Shown: one piece after another, positions 24,733 through 33,230 of the stretch | How positions within the stretch are numbered: position 1 is the stretch's first letter | How the letters are laid out: the number at the start of each line of letters is the position of its first letter | Source: Rhodoferax sp. | GTDB lineage: Bacteria > Pseudomonadota > Gammaproteobacteria > Burkholderiales > Burkholderiaceae_C | Direction of reading: 5' to 3' | Assembly: GCF_030653815.1 (NCBI RefSeq) | Contig: NZ_JAURYQ010000042.1 | Span: 62,001 to 126,000, forward strand | Length of the DNA: 64,000 nt | The notes under the pieces: model-generated | What the model saw: the letters and a program-made list of their open reading frames with translations, nothing else | Told to the model about the DNA's origin: nothing | The model's database searches: none | Program-made: the position numbers and the translations under genes

Positions 24733-25881
24733 TCAGTATTGCTTCCACACCACACGGTTCACATAGTCCGTGTAGCTGTGGATGATGCGCAGCACCTTGT
24801 CAGAGACATTGGGCATGCTGTAGTCAGCCACTTGGCGGATGCCATGCGGTTCGGTGCGGTCGGCTCCGCGCGGCTGCGTGGCCAAAATCGCCAACCCCTG
24901 ACGCACACGCTCCACCTCCAGCCCCACCATCATCACGGCGGCTTCTTCCATGCCCTCGGGCCGCTCGTGCGCCTCGCGCAGGTTCAGCGCCGGAAAGTTC
25001 ATGATGGACGACTCTTCGTTGATGGTTCCACTATCTGACAACACCGCACGCGCCGAGAGTTGCAGCTTGTTGTAGTCATGAAAGCCCAGCGGTTTAAGCA
25101 GTCGCACCTGCGGGTGAAAGATGGCGCCGGTTGCGTCAATGCGCTTTTGCGTGCGCGGGTGCGTGGACACAATCACTGGCAGGCCATAGTCTTCAGCCAC
25201 TGCGTTCAACACCGCCACAAGCTTGGTGAATGATTGGGCCGATTCAATGTTCTCTTCACGGTGCGCACTCACCACAAAGTAGCCCTCGACCGTCAACCCC
25301 TGGCGCTCCAGAACGTCAGACGCTTCGATGCGCGGCCGATAGTGCGTCAGCACCTCAAACATCGGGCTGCCGGTCTTGATGACCAGATCCGGTGGCAAGC
25401 CCTCGCGCAGCAGGTAGTCGCGCGCAATGGTGCTGTAGGTCAGGTTCACATCAGCCGTATGGTCGACGATGCGGCGGTTGGTTTCCTCAGGCACGCGCTG
25501 GTCAAAGCAGCGATTGCCTGCTTCCATGTGAAAGATCGGAATCTTGCGGCGCTTGGCCGGAATGACCGACAGGCAGCTGTTGGTATCACCTAGCACCAAC
25601 ATGGCCTCAGGCTGCACTTCAGCGAGCACCTTGTCCACTGCAATGATCAGGTTGCCAATGGTGTGAGCCGCACCACTGCTGCATTCAGCGCTATTCAAAA
25701 AGTAGTCTGGTTTGCGCACGCCCAGGTCGTTAAAGAAAACTTGGTTGAGTTCGTAGTCGTAGTTTTGCCCGGTATGCACCAAGGTGTGTTCGCAATGCTC
25801 GTCCAGTCGCGCCAGCACGCGCGACAGGCGAATGATTTCCGGACGGGTGCCTACCGCTGTCAAGACTTTAAGTTTTTTCAT
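24733..25881 (-). CDS. fnlC: UDP-N-acetylglucosamine 2-epimerase family, FnlC/WbjD type
   Basis: From ATG 25881 the protein is 382 residues (seven more from an upstream start). Non-hydrolysing 2-epimerase features are VLTAVGTRPEIIRLSRVL, FHMEAGNRCFDQRVPEETNR, FVVSAHREENIES and LSDSGTINEESS. In the UDP-L-FucNAc pathway this enzyme does the last step, C2 epimerisation of UDP-L-PneNAc-type intermediate. The order fnlA-fnlB-fnlC is conserved here, which separates it from WecB of the ManNAc route. Confidence 0.9.
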   Translation of the reverse strand: MKKLKVLTAVGTRPEIIRLSRVLARLDEHCEHTLVHTGQNYDYELNQVFFNDLGVRKPDYFLNSAECSSGAAHTIGNLIIAVDKVLAEVQPEAMLVLGDTNSCLSVIPAKRRKIPIFHMEAGNRCFDQRVPEETNRRIVDHTADVNLTYSTIARDYLLREGLPPDLVIKTGSPMFEVLTHYRPRIEASDVLERQGLTVEGYFVVSAHREENIESAQSFTKLVAVLNAVAEDYGLPVIVSTHPRTQKRIDATGAIFHPQVRLLKPLGFHDYNKLQLSARAVLSDSGTINEESSIMNFPALNLREAHERPEGMEEAAVMMVGLEVERVRQGLAILATQPRGADRTEPHGIRQVADYSMPNVSDKVLRIIHSYTDYVNRVVWKQY

Positions 25882-25889
25882 GTTTTTTC

Positions 25890-27017
25890 TTACACTGGGC
25901 AAGCAAACGTATCGGGTCGCGCGCGGTCAAACACCTCGTTGGCCCAGAGCATCACAATCATCTCATCCGTGCCAATATTCGTAATGTCATGTGTCCAGCC
26001 CGGCACGGTTTCAACCACCTCTGGCTTGTCACCGCTAGTCACCAGATCATGCGTCTGGCCGGTTTGCATGTGTCGAAACTTAAATCGTGCTTGGCCTTTG
26101 ATCACCAAAAACTTCTCGGTCTTGCTATGGTGATAATGGCCGCCACGAGTAATGCCGGGCACGGCGGTAAAGTAAGAGAACTGTCCGCAATCCGATGTTT
26201 TCAACATCTCGACAAACACACCACGCGCGTCTGCATGTTGAGCTAGGGTGTAGGCAAACAGCTCCGACGGCAGATAGCTCAGATAGGTGGCATACAGCGC
26301 CCGAACCAGCCCGGTGCCGACGCGCTCGGTCATAAGCGTGTCGCGGCTGTCTTTAAAAGCCTGAATCTGGCGGGCCAGCTCACCCACTGTCGTGGTGTAT
26401 TGCGGCGCGACAGTAGCAAAGCCCGCGGCATCTGCGGTTGCATCGATGCCGTCCATCAATTGCAGAAAGCGTTCGATCACATCATCCACATACACCAGCG
26501 TGACCGGTGCGGTCGGGTCGTTGATCTGTATAGGCAAGCGGCGCGCAATGTTGTGGCAAAACGTCGCCACGGCCGAGTTGTAGTTGGGCTTGCACCATTT
26601 GCCAAACACGTTGGGCAGCCGGAAAATATGCGCCGGCACGTGGTACTCACGCTGCATTGCAAATAAAGCATTTTCAGCACCTAGTTTGCTAGCGCCATAG
26701 GCGTTGTCGCGGTCAGCCTGAGTGGATGAGGTGTAAACAACGGGCACCTTTCTACCTGTGGCTGCTACTACTGCGCGCACGGCCTGACACAGTGCCTGCG
26801 TCAATCCTAAATTCCCCGACACAAATTCAGTCGGGTCTTGTGGCCGGTTGACGCCAGCCAGATGAAACACGAAGTCCACCCCCTGTAGCAGCACGGGCAG
26901 TTGGGCCAACTCATCGCCACGCGTGAAGCACACTACTTGCACGTTTTTGCGCTCAGACAAATGCAACTGCAGATTTTTGCCGACGAAGCCATTGGCCCCG
27001 GTAATCAGTACCTTCAT
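25890..27017 (-). CDS. fnlB: UDP-2-acetamido-2,6-dideoxy-hexulose reductase FnlB/WbjC
   Basis: A 375-residue protein joining an SDR domain (KVLITGANGFVGKNLQLHL; STQADRDNAYGASKLGAENAL with Y-x-x-x-K) to a C-terminal cupin-like domain (about residues 270-375, with GITRGGHYHHSKTEKFLVI). This fusion is the hallmark of WbjC/FnlB/Cap5F, which reduces the 4-keto intermediate in UDP-L-FucNAc synthesis. It lies between fnlA and fnlC with short gaps. Confidence 0.93.
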   Translation of the reverse strand: MKVLITGANGFVGKNLQLHLSERKNVQVVCFTRGDELAQLPVLLQGVDFVFHLAGVNRPQDPTEFVSGNLGLTQALCQAVRAVVAATGRKVPVVYTSSTQADRDNAYGASKLGAENALFAMQREYHVPAHIFRLPNVFGKWCKPNYNSAVATFCHNIARRLPIQINDPTAPVTLVYVDDVIERFLQLMDGIDATADAAGFATVAPQYTTTVGELARQIQAFKDSRDTLMTERVGTGLVRALYATYLSYLPSELFAYTLAQHADARGVFVEMLKTSDCGQFSYFTAVPGITRGGHYHHSKTEKFLVIKGQARFKFRHMQTGQTHDLVTSGDKPEVVETVPGWTHDITNIGTDEMIVMLWANEVFDRARPDTFACPV

Positions 27018-27021
27018 GATG

Positions 27022-28050
27022 CTATTCCTCAGTCACAGCTGCCTCACCTCGAGCGATGGCTTGCATAAAGCGCAGCTTCATTAGCAGCGCCTTCATTCCA
27101 TGCAAATCCAACCGGGTGGTGTTGTGCGAGTTGTAATCCTCGGCCTGCGATATTTTTTGCTCACCTTGCTCCACAAACTTGCTGTAGTTCAAGTCACGCA
27201 AGTCGGGTGGCACACGGTAATAATTGCCGAGGTCTTGGGCTGCCACCATTTCTTCTCGGCTTAGCAGTGCCTCATACAGCTTTTCGCCATGGCGTGTGCC
27301 GATGGTGTTGACCTGATGCGCTGGCACATTCAACAAAGCCTTTAGCGCCTCGGTCAGCGTGCCAATGGTGGCCGCTGGGGCCTTTTGTACAAAAATATCA
27401 CCGGGGTTGCCGTGCTCAAAAGCGTACAGGACCAAGTCAACCGCGTCGTCCAAAGTCATCATGAAGCGCGTCATGTTGGGATCGGTAATCGTGAGCGGCT
27501 TATCGGCACGAATTTGATCTACAAACAGCGGAATCACCGAACCGCGCGATGCCATCACATTGCCATAACGGGTGACACAAATGGTGGTGGTATCACTCTC
27601 ACGCGACTTGGCCACCGCCACCTTTTCCATCATGGCCTTGCTGATGCCCATGGCGTTGATGGGGTACACCGCCTTGTCAGTGCTCAGGCAAATCACCCGC
27701 TTGATTCCGTGCGCAATAGCGGCCTCCAAAACATTCTCTGTGCCCAGCACATTAGTTTTGACCGCCTGCAACGGGTAAAACTCGCATGATGGCACTTGCT
27801 TGAGAGCAGCCGCATGAAACACATAGTCCACCCCACGCATGGCGGTGCGCACACTGTCCGAGTCGCGCACGTCACCAATGTAAAACTTCAGTTTGGCATG
27901 GTGATACCGCTTTCGCATGTCGTCCTGCTTTTTCTCATCGCGGCTTAGTATGCGTATTTCTCGCAGTTCAGAATCAAGAAACCGGCGGAGAACGGCATTG
28001 CCGAAAGAACCGGTACCACCGGTAATTAATAGCACTTGGTTGGTAAACAT
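27022..28050 (-). CDS. fnlA: UDP-GlcNAc 4,6-dehydratase/5-epimerase FnlA/WbjB
   Basis: From ATG 28050 the protein is 342 residues. The NAD site LLITGGTGSFGNAVLRRFL, the CapD/PseB-family RILSRDEKKQDDMR, the LKQVPSCEFYPLQAV and CLSTDKAVYPINAMGISKAM (modified catalytic Y-x-x-x-K region with M-G-x-S-K) identify the short inverting dehydratase group. WbjB converts UDP-GlcNAc to the L-arabino 4-keto sugar and then 3-epimerises it. PseB makes the same first product. FnlA is preferred over PseB because fnlB and fnlC follow at once; no separate pseB exists here. Confidence 0.88.
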   Translation of the reverse strand: MFTNQVLLITGGTGSFGNAVLRRFLDSELREIRILSRDEKKQDDMRKRYHHAKLKFYIGDVRDSDSVRTAMRGVDYVFHAAALKQVPSCEFYPLQAVKTNVLGTENVLEAAIAHGIKRVICLSTDKAVYPINAMGISKAMMEKVAVAKSRESDTTTICVTRYGNVMASRGSVIPLFVDQIRADKPLTITDPNMTRFMMTLDDAVDLVLYAFEHGNPGDIFVQKAPAATIGTLTEALKALLNVPAHQVNTIGTRHGEKLYEALLSREEMVAAQDLGNYYRVPPDLRDLNYSKFVEQGEQKISQAEDYNSHNTTRLDLHGMKALLMKLRFMQAIARGEAAVTEE

Positions 28051-28061
28051 ATTGTCATTTC

Positions 28062-28847
28062 CTAAATTTCTAAGGCATCGCGACATAACTGGTATTTTTG
28101 TGCGGGCGTTGGGTAGTTAATCAGTACCGCACGATACTTGCCTTTGAATACAAACAAGCTGCCCGCGGCAGCACCCACTACCCCTAAGCTGGACACCAAG
28201 TGGCCCACATGCTCCAGAGAGCCAGCGCCGCCCATGATTGTCAAGGGAACTTTAAGCACCGCCCTGAATTGGCTGGCTAAGTCCAAGTCGTAACCTTGCA
28301 TGAAACCATCGCGGTCTATCGAATTGATCACGATTTCACCCGCGCCTGCGTCTTGCAACTGCTTGGCCAAGGCAACAGGGTCGGTTTTATGGACCGTTTT
28401 ACCGTTGTTGGTGCAAACCTCATATTCCTTGGAAAACAGCCCGGATCTTTTACGCACATCCACCACTACCACCACCGATTGTCGTCCAACTGCTGCTGCC
28501 ATCTCGGACAACAGTGCCGGGTTGGCGATGGCAGCAGCACTCACAGCCACTTTTTCCACCCCCATGTCCACAATTCGTGCCGCCTGATCCGCAGTCTTGA
28601 CGCCACCGCCGTAGCACAGCGGCATGCGGCACTCTGCGGCCAGTTTGGCAATCAAACCAAAATCGGGTTCACGGCCAAGAACCGTGGCATCGATGTCCAG
28701 CACAATCAATTCGTCCGACTCTTTCTCGTTAAAGATCTTTACAGCGTTGATCGGGTCGCCTACATACTTGGGGTCTTTAAAACCCTGCGTTTTAACCAGC
28801 CCACCTTGGTGGATCAGCAAACAAGGAATGATTCGCGGACGTAGCAT
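28062..28847 (-). CDS. wbuZ: HisF-like cyclase subunit of the sugar amidotransferase system (WbuZ/WbpI-cluster HisF2)
   Basis: A 261-residue TIM barrel of the HisF family: RIIPCLLIHQGGLVKT (in true HisF LDVKDGRVVKG), VLDIDATVLG, CYGGGVKTADQAARIVDMGVEKVAVS and INSIDRDGFMQGYD. Divergence at the first motif and linkage to a HisH-like and a WbpG-like gene mark it as the polysaccharide paralogue, not histidine biosynthesis. It is thought to pass or stabilise ammonia delivery for N-acetyl-to-acetamidino conversion. Only four bases from the HisH-like gene. Confidence 0.88.
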   Translation of the reverse strand: MLRPRIIPCLLIHQGGLVKTQGFKDPKYVGDPINAVKIFNEKESDELIVLDIDATVLGREPDFGLIAKLAAECRMPLCYGGGVKTADQAARIVDMGVEKVAVSAAAIANPALLSEMAAAVGRQSVVVVVDVRKRSGLFSKEYEVCTNNGKTVHKTDPVALAKQLQDAGAGEIVINSIDRDGFMQGYDLDLASQFRAVLKVPLTIMGGAGSLEHVGHLVSSLGVVGAAAGSLFVFKGKYRAVLINYPTPAQKYQLCRDALEI

Positions 28848-28850
28848 GGG

Positions 28851-29468
28851 TCAAGATACCACAAAGTTCTTTAACAGCTGCGCACCCCAATGATGACTTT
28901 TCTCGGGGTGGCATTGCACTCCATGAATGTGCCCATGCGATACCACGGCATCAAAGTCAAAACCATAGTGCGCCGTAGCGGCCACGTCGGCCTTGTCTTG
29001 CGCATCAAAATAATATGAATGCAAAAAGTAAAACTGCGGAGTTTCGTCAAACCCTTCTTTGAACAGCTCGGCACCTGCAGTGGGCTGCAAGTTGTTCCAG
29101 CCCATGTGGGGCATAGGCAAACTGGCGGCAAGCGAGTTGCTCGCAAAGGACTTTACGCGTCCAGGCACCCAGTTCAGGCCAGGCAACGTGCCTTCATCAG
29201 AGCCAGCCGCCAACATTTGCATACCAACACACACACCCATAATAGGCACGCACTTGCTCAGCACCGTTGCCTCAAGGGCTGGCCGCATGCCAGATTCATT
29301 GAGCCGCAGCATCGCGTGGTCAAAGTGTCCCACGCCCGGCAACACCAAGCGCGTCGCACCTTCAAGTTCTTGCGGTGTTTGAGCGCGCTGTGCGTCCAAC
29401 CCCATGCGCTTGAACAACGTCATAAAGGCCTGAATGTTCCCTACCCCGTAGTCCACCAGCTTGATCAT
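28851..29468 (-). CDS. wbuY: HisH-like glutamine amidotransferase subunit (WbuY type)
   Basis: From ATG 29468 the protein is 205 residues. It is a class I glutamine amidotransferase with the nucleophile Cys in GVCVGMQMLA and the His-Glu pair in HGVQCHPEKSHHWG; MIKLVDYGVGNIQAFMTLF is the HisH N-terminus. It should release ammonia from glutamine for the adjacent amidotransferase. The start overlaps the upstream wbuX-type stop, so the two are translationally coupled. Confidence 0.9.
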   Translation of the reverse strand: MIKLVDYGVGNIQAFMTLFKRMGLDAQRAQTPQELEGATRLVLPGVGHFDHAMLRLNESGMRPALEATVLSKCVPIMGVCVGMQMLAAGSDEGTLPGLNWVPGRVKSFASNSLAASLPMPHMGWNNLQPTAGAELFKEGFDETPQFYFLHSYYFDAQDKADVAATAHYGFDFDAVVSHGHIHGVQCHPEKSHHWGAQLLKNFVVS

Positions 29469-30613
29469 CGAAAATGCCTCTTTTCCAGACCCAACCATCT
29501 CAGTGCATTGGTACCCAATCTGATCAAGTCACGTTTGTTTTTGTATTCCCGAAATGTCTTTTTGGGCATATCAAACAATTGCTGCAGCTCATCCACCGTC
29601 AAGCCCAACTTGTGCGCCACATATTCAAACTCCTGCGTGAGAAAGTGCTCATCCATCTCTGGGCGCGAAATCCGATCCAGCGCTTGGTCGCGTGTCATCT
29701 GCTCCGTCATGATCAAGCTGGAGAAGTGAGCGCGGCGCTTTTCGTAGCCAAAACGGCGTGGCAACCAATAGTCTTCATAGAACCGAGTGAAGCGCGACTC
29801 GTGATGCTTGTGCAGAAAGCGCTGCCAACCAAAGTGGCGTTCCAACTCATCCTCGGCATCCTTCTTGACATAGGGCACCAAGTTCAACGGGTGATACACC
29901 TTCATGCCCAGCACTTTTTGATACCACAGCTTGTAAACCAGAATGTCCACCAGTGGAAACTCATCATTGGGTTTGCCGTCACCAAATCTTTTCCAAATAT
30001 CACCAAATAGAGTTTTGTCGATGCCCAAATAACCACCCCATTCTTCCGGTTCGCGGCAACATTCGGTCGAGAAATTGGAGCCTGTGATAATGTGCTTGAT
30101 CTTGTATTTGCGGGCAAACTTGTAGAGGCCGGAAAAAAAGGCCGCATCCTGCACAAGGTCCTGGTCTGGAATACCAGCCCGCAAAAAAGCCACCTGCATG
30201 CGCTTGACGGCTTCCCAGTTCACCACATCCGTATACAAATCCAAGCCCAAGCCATCGACAAGTTTTTCGATGTTGCCAACGGCTTGGTCAGTATTCCAAC
30301 CTGCGTCAACGTGGAAGAGCAAAGGTCGCAAGCCCATTTTCTCTTTGGCCACATAGGCTACGTAGGAACTGTCGAGTCCACCGCTCAGACCGATAATGCA
30401 ATCGAAGTCCTTGCCTTTTCCTGCTAGGCGTATTGCATCAGCCATTTGTGCCAACCGGCGCTCACCTTCGGAATCAGTATTCCAATTCGGCTTAATCAAC
30501 TCTTCAAAGTTGTTGCAGTAATCACACCACCCACGATCATCGAAAGTGACATTTTGGTCAGATAAATCCATGATGCACTTAGTGCACATTGTTGTAGGTT
30601 GAAGTGTCTTCAT
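29465..30613 (-). CDS. wbuX: N-acetyl sugar amidotransferase (WbpG/WbuX type)
   Basis: A 382-residue PP-loop ATPase. N-terminal Cys motifs CTKCIMD and DYCNNF may bind zinc. The ATP loop IIGLSGGLDSSYVAYVAKE is at about residues 76-94. The family converts a sugar N-acetyl group to acetamidino using ammonia from the HisH/HisF-like partners, as WbpG does for ManNAc3NAmA in Pseudomonas aeruginosa. With fnlA-C next door, UDP-L-FucNAc to L-FucNAm is the most economical prediction, as proposed for wbuXYZ in Escherichia coli O145. Confidence 0.9.
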   Translation of the reverse strand: MKTLQPTTMCTKCIMDLSDQNVTFDDRGWCDYCNNFEELIKPNWNTDSEGERRLAQMADAIRLAGKGKDFDCIIGLSGGLDSSYVAYVAKEKMGLRPLLFHVDAGWNTDQAVGNIEKLVDGLGLDLYTDVVNWEAVKRMQVAFLRAGIPDQDLVQDAAFFSGLYKFARKYKIKHIITGSNFSTECCREPEEWGGYLGIDKTLFGDIWKRFGDGKPNDEFPLVDILVYKLWYQKVLGMKVYHPLNLVPYVKKDAEDELERHFGWQRFLHKHHESRFTRFYEDYWLPRRFGYEKRRAHFSSLIMTEQMTRDQALDRISRPEMDEHFLTQEFEYVAHKLGLTVDELQQLFDMPKKTFREYKNKRDLIRLGTNALRWLGLEKRHFR

Positions 30614-31263
30614 TACTTTTTCATTTTTTCATTATCTTGGTTTTCAAACAAATCGCGAAATTCAGAGATGAATTGTTCAGGATTTTTTATATATTTGGCC
30701 AGATAGTTAAGACTTTGTTCATCAAGGAGCCACCACTTTGAATCCTCCAGTGCGGAAACCAGATCAGAAGAAAATCTATATCGAATCAATTTAGCCGGAT
30801 TCCCTGCAACAATTGCATAGGGCGGCACATCTTTTGCAACGATGGCACCTGCACCAATAACAGCTCCATTTCCAATTCTCACACCTGACATGATAATTGC
30901 CGATCGACCTATCCAAACGTCATTGCCAATAGTCGTATTAAGCGGCGTGTCTAATGTATACTTAGAAAATTTTTTATTGATACTATCTCGACCAGCATAA
31001 AAAACTGGTGACATCCCAACCCAATCCATTGGATGACTCGCACCACCAATAACAACTTGATTTGCGATTGAAGTAAAACTCCCAATGTTTGCATAATAAA
31101 TATCACAATCGTAACCGCAAAAACTATACCTACCCATAGTAGATGAAAAAAAAGACGTACCTGATTCTATCTTTGAGGTTGGATCAACATTTGAATAACG
31201 TATCGATGAGAGTCGCGCTTTTTTCAGAATCTTGGAGAGAAAGCTCTTTAATTTTGTAAACAT
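30613..31263 (-). CDS. CatB-like hexapeptide-repeat acetyltransferase
   Basis: A 216-residue left-handed beta-helix protein of the xenobiotic/CatB-related acyltransferase group: TMGRYSFCGYDCDIYYANIGSF-like repeats, GNDVWIGRSAIIMSGVRIGNGAV, GAIVAKDVPPYAIVAGNPAKLI. Such enzymes often O- or N-acetylate O-antigen sugars or their precursors. The AT-rich composition changes sharply from the wbuX gene beside it. Substrate unknown. Confidence 0.88.
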   Translation of the reverse strand: MFTKLKSFLSKILKKARLSSIRYSNVDPTSKIESGTSFFSSTMGRYSFCGYDCDIYYANIGSFTSIANQVVIGGASHPMDWVGMSPVFYAGRDSINKKFSKYTLDTPLNTTIGNDVWIGRSAIIMSGVRIGNGAVIGAGAIVAKDVPPYAIVAGNPAKLIRYRFSSDLVSALEDSKWWLLDEQSLNYLAKYIKNPEQFISEFRDLFENQDNEKMKK

Positions 31264-32381
31264 GCTATTCTTAATTGCTTCTGTTTTTGTTGTGCGAAAC
31301 GAAAAAATATAAAAAAATAGAATAAATAGAAAAAATCTAAAGTACTAGGAAAAAATATTGGTTCTGTAGTCGCCCTGATCCAAGCGAAGAAGATCAGACA
31401 TATCGCCACGATCTTTTGTGTAACGAGTCTATTTGAAATGGCAATAAAAATTGGTGTGGTCAAAACAAAAATTAAACCTGCAACTCCATAAAACGAATGA
31501 ACACGTATAAAAGAGTTATGAGGATTGCCATCAAAGTAGTGAGCTATAGATGTATTATCATAGCTTGCTCCAAATATAAGCGTCCATTCATTAATTTTAT
31601 TCATATAATCAGCAATAATTTGGCCCCTAGACTCGTCGAAGACGCCTTGAGAAAACTTTGATTGTTCAATTAGCAGTTCTAATGCAGAACCAATTTTCTC
31701 ATAATTGCTATAGAGATACACAGAAAGAAGTAGTGCAATTATCCCTACAAAGCGGATCGTGATTTTTCTGTCTGATTTTGATGTACTAGCATTGACGAAA
31801 ATGCTGAATATTAAGATTAGTGCGCCGATTAATATCGATCCTCGACCTAACCCAAAAAATGCAACGAGCAAAGTGGCGATCGATGAAGCGATAGGTAGGC
31901 GGTTAAATTTTAGGTAACTTGTAAGTGAGTAACCGATTTGAACTACTATTAAATAGCTAGGAAGACCATTTCCGCCGGCACCAGGAATCATCAACTCAAA
32001 TGGTTCCGGGTCACCCCAGTGCGCTGCAAGACCAATTGCGATAGCGAAAACAAAAATCCAGTAAAAGTATTTAAGACAAAGTAAAATATGCCCATGATCC
32101 TTTTTACTCAATTGCTGTGCTGCAATAAATATTATAGGGGCGACAGCTAAATAAAAAATCGGTGCAATCCCATGATTAAGGCTTGCCGCAGCGGGCAAGC
32201 ATATTAACGCGGCCCCACTAAAAACTAATGCGTCAACTTTATTAATGGATATATATTTTCTTTCGTTGATTATATATACTAAAGCAATTATATAAGATGC
32301 AGCAATTGTTATTGGCGTCTGAAAAGCGAAGGCGACCATCAAAAGGCACAGGAAGGAAGTATCAAAAGCGATTTTTTTCAT
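31248..32381 (-). CDS. wzy: O-antigen polymerase (Wzy-like) membrane protein
   Basis: A 377-residue, very AT-rich gene encoding about ten to eleven hydrophobic segments and a loop around residues 225-295 holding NPHNSFIRVHSFYGVAGLIF, which fits the H-N-S/x-F signature near the C-terminal loop of Wzy proteins. Wzy polymerises undecaprenyl-linked repeat units in the periplasm. It is the only such gene in the locus besides the wzx-like flippase, supporting a Wzx/Wzy-dependent pathway. Sequence divergence in this family is high, so the name rests on topology and place. Confidence 0.75.
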   Translation of the reverse strand: MKKIAFDTSFLCLLMVAFAFQTPITIAASYIIALVYIINERKYISINKVDALVFSGAALICLPAAASLNHGIAPIFYLAVAPIIFIAAQQLSKKDHGHILLCLKYFYWIFVFAIAIGLAAHWGDPEPFELMIPGAGGNGLPSYLIVVQIGYSLTSYLKFNRLPIASSIATLLVAFFGLGRGSILIGALILIFSIFVNASTSKSDRKITIRFVGIIALLLSVYLYSNYEKIGSALELLIEQSKFSQGVFDESRGQIIADYMNKINEWTLIFGASYDNTSIAHYFDGNPHNSFIRVHSFYGVAGLIFVLTTPIFIAISNRLVTQKIVAICLIFFAWIRATTEPIFFPSTLDFFYLFYFFIFFRFAQQKQKQLRIACLQN

Positions 32382-32423
32382 TGCTCTAATTAATTTGCGA
32401 ACACATTAAATGTCTTTACTTAA

Positions 32424-33230
32424 TTACAGCACTTGCCCTATATCCATCCTTGGGTACGCATCTAAAAGACTTTCAGGGGTAAGGTTTATAACTTTAACAT
32501 CCTTTTCTCTGGCCAATTTTGCAACCAAGTAATGGAATTCCGTTGTTATCCAATAAAACTTAAGATAAAATGCCAAATTATAATTTACCTGCGAGACTTC
32601 TGATTTATCATCGTAACAGTGCCCTTTTCCGGCCGTGCAGAATGCACTATAATCGCAACCCAAAAGATATATCTCTTTAAAGCCCATATAAATAGCTGTT
32701 AAAATTGAAAAAGATATTACATTCATGGCTCCATATATGTTTTCATCAATTTTTTCAGACATCGTTGATACAGGATATTTTTTTGAATAAATATAGATGC
32801 TAGGGATATTTATTTGAAGATTGTCTAAAATTTTCTTAGCTCTAATATCTGTGACAAAGATTGGTGGCTTTTTTTTGTATTTCTCCACTACTTCTTTGAA
32901 GGTGTGGTTCCATTGCTCCCAATATAAATTGTCCATCAATGCATAATAGTTTGGATTGATACCTGAAACTATTTCTGATTTATATAGTGAATTTACGCCA
33001 AAAATGACTTCACTTCTTAGGGCGTCCAATTCGTCGACTTTTAAGTCATTAAGTGAAGGTCCTGTGCCTAGTATGAAGCATCGCTCTCCATTGTGAATGT
33101 TTCGAAAATCTATATTTTTTTTTAAAACTTTTTTAGCGGGAAAGTCTAAATAATATATTATTTCGCTTAGTATATTGTAAGTTTTATATATAAGTGCATC
33201 AATCTTATCTTTTACATCAAATTTGCTCAT
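32424..33230 (-). CDS. DUF115/MAF-domain protein, candidate pseudaminic acid transferase
   Basis: A 268-residue protein with NGERCFILGTGPSLNDLKVD (about residues 46-65), VIFGVNSLYKSEI and IYLLGCDYSAFC. This is the DUF115 (MptE-like/MAF_flag10) core. Flagellin-modifying Maf proteins with this domain transfer nonulosonic acids; related short proteins occur in surface-glycan loci. The gene lies directly behind pseI with a 4-base overlap, so transfer of CMP-pseudaminic acid is a reasonable, untested role. No glycosyltransferase of the GT42 type was recognised nearby. Confidence 0.72.
   Translation of the reverse strand: MSKFDVKDKIDALIYKTYNILSEIIYYLDFPAKKVLKKNIDFRNIHNGERCFILGTGPSLNDLKVDELDALRSEVIFGVNSLYKSEIVSGINPNYYALMDNLYWEQWNHTFKEVVEKYKKKPPIFVTDIRAKKILDNLQINIPSIYIYSKKYPVSTMSEKIDENIYGAMNVISFSILTAIYMGFKEIYLLGCDYSAFCTAGKGHCYDDKSEVSQVNYNLAFYLKFYWITTEFHYLVAKLAREKDVKVINLTPESLLDAYPRMDIGQVL

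Noticed and set aside
27022-28050. Naming this gene pseB
   Set aside because: It is immediately followed by fnlB and fnlC, which fits fnlA better; the possible dual role is reported as a finding instead.
28062-29468. Histidine biosynthesis hisF/hisH
   Set aside because: Diverged first motif of HisF and tight linkage to a WbpG-type amidotransferase and sugar genes point to the polysaccharide paralogues.
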